Shown one piece after another: positions 6,782 to 15,000 of a stretch of 23,511 nucleotides of DNA. The stretch comes from Alphaproteobacteria bacterium. GTDB lineage: Bacteria; Pseudomonadota; Alphaproteobacteria; Puniceispirillales; Puniceispirillaceae. The position numbers and the translations under genes were made by a program. The stretch spans positions 1 to 23,511 of the forward strand of contig WTJO01000239.1 of NCBI GenBank assembly GCA_011524805.1, given 5' to 3'. The notes under the pieces are model-generated. The model was not told the origin of the DNA and made no database searches. It saw nothing but the letters and a program-made list of their open reading frames with translations. Positions within the stretch are counted from its first letter, which is position 1. Each line of letters opens with the position of its first letter.

Positions 6782-8022
6782 CGGCCTGTCCCTCCGGCCG
6801 GTTTTGTGACCACCCATTGCACAATCGGATAGCGTGATTTCCAGCCATGTTTGCGCCCGATGGGCGCTAGATCAGATAGCTCAATTTTGCTCATCTTGCC
6901 GCCATACCGGCCATGGGCGGATATGACCAGCGCTTCGCTTTCTGCCGTGACTGCATTGATAACCAGCATCCTGCCAGCGCCCAGCCTGTCCCAGACAGCA
7001 TCAAGCAATTCTGCCGTCAGCCCGCCGCCGATAAAGACCGTATCTGCTTTGTCAACCATCTCAAGATGGTCTGAAATATCGCCTGTGATCAGCTCAAGCC
7101 TGTCCAGCCCAAGCTGTGCGGCATTGCCGGCTATGGTTTCTGCTCTGTCAGCCCTGATCTCAACCGCAGTCGCAGTAAGGCTCGGGTGGGTAAGCATCCA
7201 TTCACATGCAATAGAGCCAGAACCAGAGCCGATATCTAGCAGATGCTGGCCAGCTCTCGGGGCTAGCACAGACAGAGTCATGGCGCGGATTAGCTGTTTT
7301 GTGATTTGCCCGTCATGGATAAACAGCTCATCTGGCCTGCCTGAGGCAAGCGGCATGGATGGCCGCGCTGATACCAGTTCAATTCCTGCCGCAAGGGGAG
7401 GGTCAAATTGCTGGTCAGATATATCTGCTGCCTGATGGCTGATATAGCTGTTCTGTGTTGTTGTAAGCTGGCTGAAAATATGACAGATGCTATCGCCAAA
7501 TCCCTGAGCGGTCAAATATTCTGCCAATAGCGTAATGGCGGCATTGTCGCGGAGCAGAACAATAATACGGGCCTTGTCTGCCAGATAGGGACATAGCGTT
7601 TCAACCGCTCTTGCATGCAGCCCTATCTGCGGAGTTATCTCTAACGGCCATCCCAGCGCAGAGGCAATCAGCGAAAAGCTGGATGGTGCAGGGAAACATT
7701 GCCATTCATCTGCGCCTAGGTGACGGGTGATAGAGGTGCCTGCGCCATAATGAAACGGATCACCAGAAGCCAGCACCACAACCTGTCGCCCCCGCATTGC
7801 AAGCAACTGGCTGATGCCTGTGTCATAGGGCACAGGCCATTCAACTATATCAATATCGGGTTTCAGTGCTACTGTTGGCGCTACATTGTTCAGATGAGAC
7901 AGGTGGCGTTGTGGTGCCATGATGACATCAGCCTCATTCAGGCATATAACAGCATCAGAAGACAATGCTTCCAGCCCGTCTTCATGAAGTCCAATAATGG
8001 TCAGCCATGGGGTATCAGTCAT
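6778..8022 (-). CDS. cobL: Precorrin-6Y C5,15-methyltransferase (decarboxylating) CobL
   Basis: This 414-residue two-domain enzyme methylates C5 and C15 and decarboxylates the C12 acetate, giving precorrin-8. The N-terminal CbiE-type tetrapyrrole methylase spans about residues 1-215 (WLTIIGLHEDGLEAL; VVVLASGDPFHYGAG near 82-96; FPAPSSFSLIASALGWP). The C-terminal CbiT-type Rossmann methyltransferase spans about 220-414 (GRPDELFIHDGQITK; LLDIGSGSGSIACEW at 261-275; FIGGG). Both halves are intact, so it is the fused form expected in the aerobic pathway. The frame is open to 8088, but homologous CobL proteins begin near the WLTIIG segment. ATG 8022 is preceded by AGAAGG at 9 bases, so I use it. 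That ATG shares two bases with the divergent cobK start. Confidence 0.94.
   Translation of the reverse strand: MTDTPWLTIIGLHEDGLEALSSDAVICLNEADVIMAPQRHLSHLNNVAPTVALKPDIDIVEWPVPYDTGISQLLAMRGRQVVVLASGDPFHYGAGTSITRHLGADEWQCFPAPSSFSLIASALGWPLEITPQIGLHARAVETLCPYLADKARIIVLLRDNAAITLLAEYLTAQGFGDSICHIFSQLTTTQNSYISHQAADISDQQFDPPLAAGIELVSARPSMPLASGRPDELFIHDGQITKQLIRAMTLSVLAPRAGQHLLDIGSGSGSIACEWMLTHPSLTATAVEIRADRAETIAGNAAQLGLDRLELITGDISDHLEMVDKADTVFIGGGLTAELLDAVWDRLGAGRMLVINAVTAESEALVISAHGRYGGKMSKIELSDLAPIGRKHGWKSRYPIVQWVVTKPAGGTGR
6790..6795 (-). promoter_or_regulatory. Strong ribosome-binding site for the GTG start of cobE
   Basis: GGAGGG on the minus strand, inside the last codons of cobL, is placed 8 bases before GTG 6781. 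This supports the GTGA stop-start coupling of cobL and cobE. Confidence 0.7.
7922..7950 (+). promoter_or_regulatory. Candidate sigma70 promoter for cobK, inside cobL
   Basis: ATGACA (7922-7927) and TATAAC (7945-7950) lie 17 bases apart, each matching the consensus at 5 of 6 positions. Transcription would start near 7957, about 65 bases before the cobK ATG at 8021. cobK is an isolated rightward gene whose 5' neighbour is divergent, so a promoter inside cobL is required unless a distant one is used. Found by eye. Confidence 0.45.
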
Positions 8023-8761
8023 GAAACCACACCTTCTTATTCTTGGGGGCACTAGTGAAGCCAGTGCATGTGCGCATGCTGTCGCCACAGAACAGATAAG
8101 CGCTATTCTGTCTTATGCTGGAAGGGTCAGAAGAGTCAAACCTCAACCGCTTGAAATGCGCATTGGCGGGTTTGGCGGCGTTGACGGAATGGTGGCGTAT
8201 CTGCATGCTCATCAGGTAACACATATAATTGATGCCACCCACCCGTTTGCGGCGCAAATCAGCCAGAATGCGATCTCGGCAGCAAAAATAGCCTCTGTAC
8301 GCTATTGTGCATTGACCCGCCCTCAATGGCAGGCTGAGCTACAGGATAGCTGGCATCATGTGGCATCTGTTGATGAGGCGGCTAGATGGCTTGATAGATC
8401 CGCCTTGCGGGTCATGCTGGCCATAGGCAGGCAGAATCTGTCTATATTTGAGCCGTTACGCCAGCATTATTTCCTATTGAGGCTGGTAGATGCCCCTGAC
8501 AGTCCGCCGCATTTTGCAAACTTTGATATGGAAATCTCGCGTGGGCCATTTTCGTATGACTCTGATCTGGCGCTATTACAGCGCTGCCAGATTGACACGA
8601 TTATCTGCAAAAATTCAGGCGGTACAGGCGCGCGGGCAAAGCTGGATGCTGCGCGAACGCTTGGGCTTGATGTGGTGATGATAGACAGGCCAGCCTATCC
8701 CGCGCGCACCGAATTTTATGCGCCAGAACAGGTTATTGACTGGGTGAAGAACGGGGCGTGA
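8021..8761 (+). CDS. cobK: Precorrin-6A reductase CobK
   Basis: This 246-residue NADPH-dependent reductase converts precorrin-6A to precorrin-6B. The N-terminus MKPHLLILGGTSEASACA has the family's GGTSE nucleotide-binding turn (residues 9-13). IIDATHPFAAQISQNA is the strongest CobK/CbiJ signature, followed by MLAIGRQN, FLLRLVD, SRGPFSYDSD, CKNSGGTGARAKLDAA and MIDRPAYP, all in normal order. ATG 8021 fits homologous starts. An in-frame ATG at 7997 is possible but would add eight residues inside cobL. It is the only rightward gene within the leftward cob run: its start shares two bases with that of cobL and its end overlaps the end of cobJ by 29 bases. Any transcript from cobJ into cobL is therefore antisense to all of cobK. 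Confidence 0.93.
   Translation: MKPHLLILGGTSEASACAHAVATEQISAILSYAGRVRRVKPQPLEMRIGGFGGVDGMVAYLHAHQVTHIIDATHPFAAQISQNAISAAKIASVRYCALTRPQWQAELQDSWHHVASVDEAARWLDRSALRVMLAIGRQNLSIFEPLRQHYFLLRLVDAPDSPPHFANFDMEISRGPFSYDSDLALLQRCQIDTIICKNSGGTGARAKLDAARTLGLDVVMIDRPAYPARTEFYAPEQVIDWVKNGA
8032..8037 (-). promoter_or_regulatory. Ribosome-binding site deciding the cobL start
   Basis: AGAAGG on the minus strand lies 9 bases upstream of ATG 8022. On the other strand the same bases are codons 4-6 of cobK. Confidence 0.6.
8112..8139 (-). promoter_or_regulatory. Possible promoter for cobL, inside cobK
   Basis: On the minus strand, TTGACT (8139-8134) and CATAAG (8117-8112) are 16 bases apart, matching the consensus at 5/6 and 4/6. 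This would give a leader of roughly 80 bases to cobL. Readthrough from cobJ across antisense cobK is the alternative source of cobL mRNA. Confidence 0.28.
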
Positions 8762-9488
8762 AGATATAGCGCCTGTCGGGTGTCTCAATGGTACGGGTTG
8801 CCTTAGCCCCCACAATCACCACAGTGCGCATATCTGCCATGTCTGGTTGTGCCTCGGCGATGCTGGTAATTGTAATTTCCTGCGCTTTTGTACTGACAGC
8901 ACGGGCAAAGATAATCAGCTGGTCAGGCGAAGTGCGCGCCTGTAACAGCGCAAGAATCTTCTCAAATCCGTGTGGCCTGCTTTTTGAGCGCGGATTATAA
9001 AAGGCCATCGCAAAATCCCCCTCAAGGGCGAGGCTGACACGTTTTTCAATTAGCGAAAATGGCTTCAGATTATCGCTAAGATTAATACAGCAGAAATCAT
9101 GACCAAGTGGCGCACCACAGGCCGCCGCCGCCGCCAGCATCGCGGTGATACCGGGCAGAACCTGAATATCAATCGCCTTATAGGCTTCAGAAGCTGTCTC
9201 AAGCACTTCAAAGACCGCCGCCGCCATTGCAAACACGCCCGGGTCGCCAGATGATACAATCACAACCCTATGTCCGTTGGCCGCCAGTTCGAACGCATGG
9301 GCAGCTCTGTCCAGCTCTTCTGTGTTGTCAGAGGGATGCAGGCTCAGCCCGGCGCGCGGGGCAATTCGGGCAACATACGGGATATAGCCGATAATATCTG
9401 TTGCGCTATTTATCGCGTTTCGCACTTCCGGGGTTATCATATCGTCTGCACCGGGGCCAAGACCGGCGATAATGATGGTGCCTGTCAT
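8733..9488 (-). CDS. cobJ: Precorrin-3B C17-methyltransferase CobJ
   Basis: This 251-residue SAM-dependent enzyme contracts the ring and methylates C17 of precorrin-3B, giving precorrin-4. Motifs are IIAGLGPGADDMITPEV (SAM loop, about residues 6-22), DIIGYIPYVARI, a segment typical of CobJ/CbiH, VVIVSSGDPGVFAMAAAVFE (about 73-92), LPGITAMLAAAAACGAPLGHDFCCINLSD, and FYNPRSKSRPHGF, which is nearly diagnostic for this methylase. It is a single-domain CobJ of standard length, not fused to CobI as in some bacteria. Its ATG overlaps the cobI stop by 4 bases, and its 3' end overlaps the convergent cobK. Confidence 0.95.
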   Translation of the reverse strand: MTGTIIIAGLGPGADDMITPEVRNAINSATDIIGYIPYVARIAPRAGLSLHPSDNTEELDRAAHAFELAANGHRVVIVSSGDPGVFAMAAAVFEVLETASEAYKAIDIQVLPGITAMLAAAAACGAPLGHDFCCINLSDNLKPFSLIEKRVSLALEGDFAMAFYNPRSKSRPHGFEKILALLQARTSPDQLIIFARAVSTKAQEITITSIAEAQPDMADMRTVVIVGAKATRTIETPDRRYIFTPRSSPSQ

Positions 9489-10231
9489 GGTCTGCGCCCC
9501 TGACCATGGATCACGATAATGGAAAAATAGGGCAGTCTGTCTTCGCTATAGTCTGACAGTCTGTAAATAGTCTCATCTGCCATCGCGGCATAGCAGACAA
9601 TATAGGCGCGGCTGGCCAGCCCTGTTTCTTCTAACAGCCCTGCGATTTTCTTGAAATGGCGGCCAATTTTCATAATTACTACCGCATCTGCGATTGCCAG
9701 CGCATCACGCATCTTTGTTATGTCCATTGTGCCCATCAGCACAGTCATCACATCATCGCCCCATGTCATGGGCAGGCCAGTCGCTGTCCATGCCGCAGAC
9801 ATGCCTGTTATGCCGGGCACTACCTCAACAGGATAATCTGCCTGAAGACGGGTGAACAGATGCATGAAAGAGCCATAGAAAAACGGGTCACCCTCGCACA
9901 GGATAATCACGTCATGGCCAGCATTGGACAGGCTGGCAATATGGCCGGTACAGCTATCATAAAATTCAGATAGAAGCTGGTTATAGCGCGGGTCACTTAA
10001 CGGAATTTCGGTCGTGACCGGATATTCCATTGCATATTCTTCTGGTGCCGTTTCATCAATAATGGGCGCGACCAGTGTTCTGGCTCTGCCAGCTGCGCCC
10101 TGTTTTCTGAAATAGGCAATATGGGTAGCATCCCTGAGCAGTCTGTCAGCCCTGACACTCAGCAGATCAATCGCGCCCGGGCCAAGCCCCACTCCGATGA
10201 TTCTACCTTGTCTTCTGGTTTTATCTGTCAT
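9485..10231 (-). CDS. cobI: Precorrin-2 C20-methyltransferase CobI
   Basis: This 248-residue SAM-dependent enzyme methylates C20 of precorrin-2 to precorrin-3A. IIGVGLGPGAIDLLSVRA (about 11-28) is the SAM loop. AYFRKQGAAGRARTL is the CobI/CbiL-specific region following strand 2. VIILCEGDPFFYGSFMHLFTRL is the family's characteristic 'EGDP-FYGS' motif, followed by VVPGITGMSAAWTATGLPM and VIMKIGRHF. Length is in the normal range. It lies 9 bases downstream of the cobGH fusion and overlaps cobJ by 4 bases, so all three are likely translated from one message. Confidence 0.95.
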   Translation of the reverse strand: MTDKTRRQGRIIGVGLGPGAIDLLSVRADRLLRDATHIAYFRKQGAAGRARTLVAPIIDETAPEEYAMEYPVTTEIPLSDPRYNQLLSEFYDSCTGHIASLSNAGHDVIILCEGDPFFYGSFMHLFTRLQADYPVEVVPGITGMSAAWTATGLPMTWGDDVMTVLMGTMDITKMRDALAIADAVVIMKIGRHFKKIAGLLEETGLASRAYIVCYAAMADETIYRLSDYSEDRLPYFSIIVIHGQGRRP

Positions 10232-10240
10232 CAGCTATGG

Positions 10241-12094
10241 CTATTCTTTTGTGCTGGCAACGGCATTGATGGCGGCAACAGTAATTGCGCTACCGCCCAG
10301 CCTGCCATCTACGATGCAGAAGGGAACAGGATATTCTTGTGCCAGTGCCTGTTTGCTCTCTGCTGCACCGACAAAGCCAACAGGACAGCCAATAATTGCG
10401 GCAGGCCGCGGGCAGTCAGGCTGTTTCAACATATTCAGCAGATGAAATAATGCAGTTGGCGCATTGCCAATCGCTACCAGCGCACCAGCTAGCTGAGGGC
10501 GCCATAATTCCAGCGCGGCAGCAGAACGGGTATTGCCCATCTCAAGGGCAAGCGGGCGGGTGCGGTCATCATGCAGGGTGCAGATAATCTGGTTTTCCTG
10601 TGGCAGGCGGGCGCGTGTTATTCCCTCACTTACCATTCGTGCGTCACAGAAAATGGGCGCACCATCATTCAGCGCTGTTCTGGCGGCGCTCACAAAGTCA
10701 GGTGAAAACCGGATAAAAGGTGCCAGCTCAACCATGCCTGCGGCATGTATCATGCGCACCGCAACCTGTTCTTCTTCCGGCGTAAAACCAGATAGGGCGG
10801 CCTCGCTTCTGATGATGGCAAAGGATTCTGTATAAATCGCCGCCCCGTCTTTTTCATAATGATATATTGCCGGAATTTCGCTATCTTCTTCGGCATCTTC
10901 AGCAGGCGGTTGTGTATCTTCTGGCGTATCAGGTGCCAGCCTGTCCAGAATCTGTTCCGGCTGGTCAAGTGGCACTGGCGTCAAGATAGGATCATCCCAA
11001 GCATAACCGCCCCTGATAACATTTATCTGGTCATCCTGGCCAATGACCGAAATATCTGCCCTGTTTGTGTGCGCACAGCCCTTGGCACAGCCTGAAATAT
11101 GAATCAGCTCGGCAGGCGTTGAAGCCAGCAGAGAGGCAATCTGAGTTGTGTCGATAAAGGCTGATGCGCAATATGGCGCACCGGCACAGGCTTTCATCTT
11201 CAGCCATGGGTCATCTTTATCTGTAATCAGATATTCATGGTGAAAGCCTGTCACGCCCTCAAGCAGGATAAGGTGTGAGGGGGTTAGCCTGATTGCAGAG
11301 GCACCTGAGGCCAGCAATGCAGATTTTAGCTGGCCAGCCTCAATCCTGCCAAGGGCGATGCCGACAAGCTGGCCTGCCTGATTATCGCCATAGCTGATAT
11401 CGGACGGTGCAGAAATAGCGTGCTCATCGCTATTTTCAGGACGTGGCTGTATCTGCCATGCGTCAGACAGCATGCCGTCCTTTACAAACCGCGCCATTCT
11501 GCGCTGCATGCCTCTTTTGGTAGCGATATAGAAATGGCAGAGGGCAATGAGTTGATCAATCGCGGTTTCGGCAGAACATACCACGCCCGAAAAGGCACCA
11601 TCCGCCAAGAGGATAAGCTGGTCATCATCATATCTCTCAAGCCGTATATCCGCCGAATAGGGGCGCAGAACCGCTACCTTGCCAAGATCGATCGCAAAGC
11701 CAAATTTAGAGGGCAGGGCTGGCAATTCACCAACACGGGCACGCAATTCACCTGCTAGCTGGCAGGTCAGGTCACCGCGCTGGTAGAAAGGCGATACCAT
11801 CAAATTCAGCTCTTCATCCAGTGGCGTGTCTTCTGGAATTATCTGATGCGATATAAAGCTGGTGATCAGCTGGTCATATTCTGGTTCGCTCAGCCCGCGA
11901 ATTTGCAGATTGGCTCTGTTTGTGAAGGAAAGCAGAGAGGAGCCTAGCTGGTCTGCCATATCACAAATCACGCCTACCTGTTCAATGGTAAGCCGGTGAT
12001 GTTCAGGCTTCAGCCGCATTAACAGCCCGTCACCAGAGGGCATAGGCTTTCTGGTTGTCGGGCACCAGCCTTTAATCATCTGGTCTGCTGTCAT
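10241..12094 (-). CDS. CobG-CobH fusion: precorrin-3B synthase / precorrin-8X methylmutase
   Basis: One uninterrupted 617-residue frame holds two B12 enzymes. Residues 1 to about 385 are CobG, the O2-dependent precorrin-3B synthase of the nitrite/sulfite-reductase family: two ferredoxin-like half-domains (about 1-85 and 228-300) and the iron-sulfur cysteines Cys303, Cys309, Cys336 and Cys340 in ACAGAPYCAS and ISGCAKGCAH. Residues about 386-407 form a Pro/Asp/Glu-rich linker. Residues about 408-617 are a complete CobH, which moves the C11 methyl to C12 of precorrin-8: HYEKDGAAIYTESFAIIR, catalytic His450 in RMIHAAGMVE, CDARMVSEGI, GNAPTALFHLL, IGCPVGFVGAAESK and the terminal GGSAITVAAINA. The two steps are not adjacent in the pathway. 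Genes for both would otherwise be missing from the cluster. The ATG overlaps the cobN stop by 4 bases. Standalone CobG and CobH are the usual state, so this fusion is noteworthy. Confidence 0.93.
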   Translation of the reverse strand: MTADQMIKGWCPTTRKPMPSGDGLLMRLKPEHHRLTIEQVGVICDMADQLGSSLLSFTNRANLQIRGLSEPEYDQLITSFISHQIIPEDTPLDEELNLMVSPFYQRGDLTCQLAGELRARVGELPALPSKFGFAIDLGKVAVLRPYSADIRLERYDDDQLILLADGAFSGVVCSAETAIDQLIALCHFYIATKRGMQRRMARFVKDGMLSDAWQIQPRPENSDEHAISAPSDISYGDNQAGQLVGIALGRIEAGQLKSALLASGASAIRLTPSHLILLEGVTGFHHEYLITDKDDPWLKMKACAGAPYCASAFIDTTQIASLLASTPAELIHISGCAKGCAHTNRADISVIGQDDQINVIRGGYAWDDPILTPVPLDQPEQILDRLAPDTPEDTQPPAEDAEEDSEIPAIYHYEKDGAAIYTESFAIIRSEAALSGFTPEEEQVAVRMIHAAGMVELAPFIRFSPDFVSAARTALNDGAPIFCDARMVSEGITRARLPQENQIICTLHDDRTRPLALEMGNTRSAAALELWRPQLAGALVAIGNAPTALFHLLNMLKQPDCPRPAAIIGCPVGFVGAAESKQALAQEYPVPFCIVDGRLGGSAITVAAINAVASTKE

Positions 12095-15000
12095 GCCACC
12101 TGCTCTCCTGTGTTTGCCTGTGTGAGGCTCTGCAATCTGTCAATATGGGTATTGCGGCGGCTCTTCCACAGATTATGGTCATATAATGCTGAAAAGACAT
12201 CACAGATAGCAAGATAGGCATCGTAATTCTCAGCCCTCAGAAACGAGGTTACCTCGTCATTGCCAAGTGTCTGGTCAAAAAACTGGTCAAACAGATGGTC
12301 ACCTACCATGCCTGTCAGATTGGCAAAACTGGCCATATGTTCTAATGTGGCGGCGATTTCTGCAGCGCCTCTAAAACCATGCGGACGCATTGAACTAATC
12401 CACTCAGGATTGGCAGCGCGGGCATATACAACACGTGCCAGCTCTTCCTGCAGGGTTCGCGCTGTCGGGTTTTCGGGGTCAATATTGTCAATATGATAGG
12501 CAGAGGCAGAACCGCCAAACAAGGTGTTTGCCGCCATAAATCCAGCTTCATGTGCGGCATAGTCTCTGGCGGCAAGCAGGTCGGTTTCGGCCAGATCCTG
12601 AAGATGGATAAAGCTGTCTGCGCTGGCAACCCTGTCTGATATGGCCTGATGGTTATAGTTAAATTCACCACCCTGAAATGCCCAGCTTGATGCGGCCAGC
12701 CATGCATCGGCGGCGGCCTGTCTGCCACTTTCGCCCATATCGTCAAGCGCCGTGTCCATGGCCATGCCGTAATGGCCGGGGGCAGGGCTGAAAATGCGCG
12801 GGTCAGGGAGCTGCCCTGCAAACGGATTCCAGTCAGATGTTTCCTCGCGCTTTGCAAGCGCGTCAATCGCGGCATCAAATAGGCTCATCAGGGTAGGGAA
12901 AATATCTCTGAACAGACCTGAGACCCGCAAGGTAACATCCATACGTGGCCTGTCCAGAAGGGCAGTTGGCAGAATCTCGAACCCGTCAACACGCTGTGTT
13001 TTCTCTGCCCATACAGGCCGCACTCCCAGAAGATGCAATGCCATGGCAAATTCTTCGCCTGCGGTGCGCATCGATTGTGAACCCCATAAATCAATTACCG
13101 GCTTTTCAGGATACTCACCATGATCCTGAAGATGGCGGCGGATAAATTCATCTGCCAGCTTTACACCCTGCGCATAGGCTGATTTGGTCGGCACAGATAG
13201 CGGGTCAACCGCAAAAAGATTCCTGCCGGTAGGTAAAATATCTGTCCGTCCCCGATAGGGTGAGCCGGCAGGACCTGCCGAAACAGATTTACCGGCAAGG
13301 GCGCGTGCCATGCCATGTCGTTCGGCATGGGCATTTTCATCCCCATCAATATCCGCAATGTCGATAGCTGCGCTGCGCCCGAAAATATGCAGCCCAGAGG
13401 TAAACTGGCTATCTTTTACATCACAGACAAACTGGTCGATACGTTGCAGGCTGTCTGCTTCGTTGCACGCCTCATCAAGGCCTAAATCCTGCGCTAGCCC
13501 GATCTGTTCTGCCTCATCCTGAATATCTGTCATCAGCCTGTCACGCCGTTTCGGGTCAAGCCCGTCAGCATTTGAAAACTCGTCAAGCAAGGCTTCAAGC
13601 CTGCTGAATTTTTCCTGTGTGCCAGCAGTGACAAGCGGCGGCGGCAAATGCCCAATTGTCACAGCAGATATGCGTCTTTTGGCCTGTGCCGCCTCGCCCG
13701 GGTCATTCACAATAAAGGGATAAATTACTGCCATCTGTCCGGCCAGCACTTCAGGCCAGCATGTCCCCGACAGCGCAACCGCCTTGCCAGGCAGCCATTC
13801 CAGCGTGCCATGTGCACCAATATGTACCATGCAGTCACAGCCTGAGTGACGCGATAGCCATAAATAGAACGCAACATAATGATGTGGCGGCGTGCGTGCC
13901 AGATCATGATAACTATCTTTCTTCAGCTTTGGCTCGCTTCTTTCTGGCTGAACCGCAACCAGCGCATCGCCGCGCCATTCGGCAGTAAAGTGGAATGCGC
14001 CCGCCCATACATGCGGGTCTGTATCAACTTCGCCCCATGCGCCGAACACAGCCTGTCTCAGTGTTTCCGGCAACCTGTCCAAGGCAGATAGATAGGCATC
14101 AACAGGCCATGTGATTTGCGCCTCAGGCAGACTATTGGCAAGCGGCACCTCAGGTCTGTCTGTAAAGCCATTATCGGCCAGAATAGCCTCGGCAGAGGCC
14201 AGCCCGTCAAGCCCGACCGCATGGGCTATCTGCCATGGCTTGCCGGGATAGGATGACAGGATAATTGCCGGCTTGCGCCCTATCTTTTTGTGGTTGCTAT
14301 CAGTGTGATGGCTATCCTGCTGTCTGGCAAGGTTTGTCCAGCTATCAATTTTGCTGGCTATATTGTCAATCTGTTGAAGATTGGGCTGGTGCATTACAGG
14401 GCTGAACTGAAGCGCTGTGTCTGGCTGTGTTTTCTGCTTGAAAGAGGCCACCCCAGCGAAAATGCGTCCATCCACCTCAGGCAGGACAATATGCATGGCC
14501 ATATCCGCCGGCGAAAGCCCACGCGATGAGTCTGCCCATAATTGCTCTGAGGCGGTAGACAGGGCAATCTGGAACACAGGCACATCTGCAAGCTCAAGCA
14601 CAGACGGTTTATCCCCACGCCTGCCCGAAAATGACGTGGCATTTACAATCACATCAGGCTGGCAGAAATCAAGCTGATGCTGGAGCCAGTTAGCCGCATC
14701 AGGCGCCTTCAAAGAAGGCACAAAACAGGCAGTGACATGATAGCCCATCTCGCAGAAACGGGCATACAGGGCGGCAATTGGCGCGGTATCTGCGGCAAGT
14801 GCAAATGATCTGTAAAATATAATCGCAAGATGCGGCTTATCTTCATCTGCGGGTGTTGGCAATACAGGACAGCTTACCCCGAAATCCGGATGCCAGTATC
14901 CAACATTGCCAATCTGGCGTGCCCGTCTGACAGGCTGTGCATATAGCCCACCTGCCATCGCCAGTTGCGCCAGCGCCGCTCTGGCAGAAAGTTCGCCGCC

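Noticed and set aside
6851..7435. A 194-codon open frame opposite cobL
   Set aside because: Its Ser/Ile/Pro-rich composition is typical of the antisense of a real gene. There is no ribosome site or known motif, and cobL is clearly genuine.
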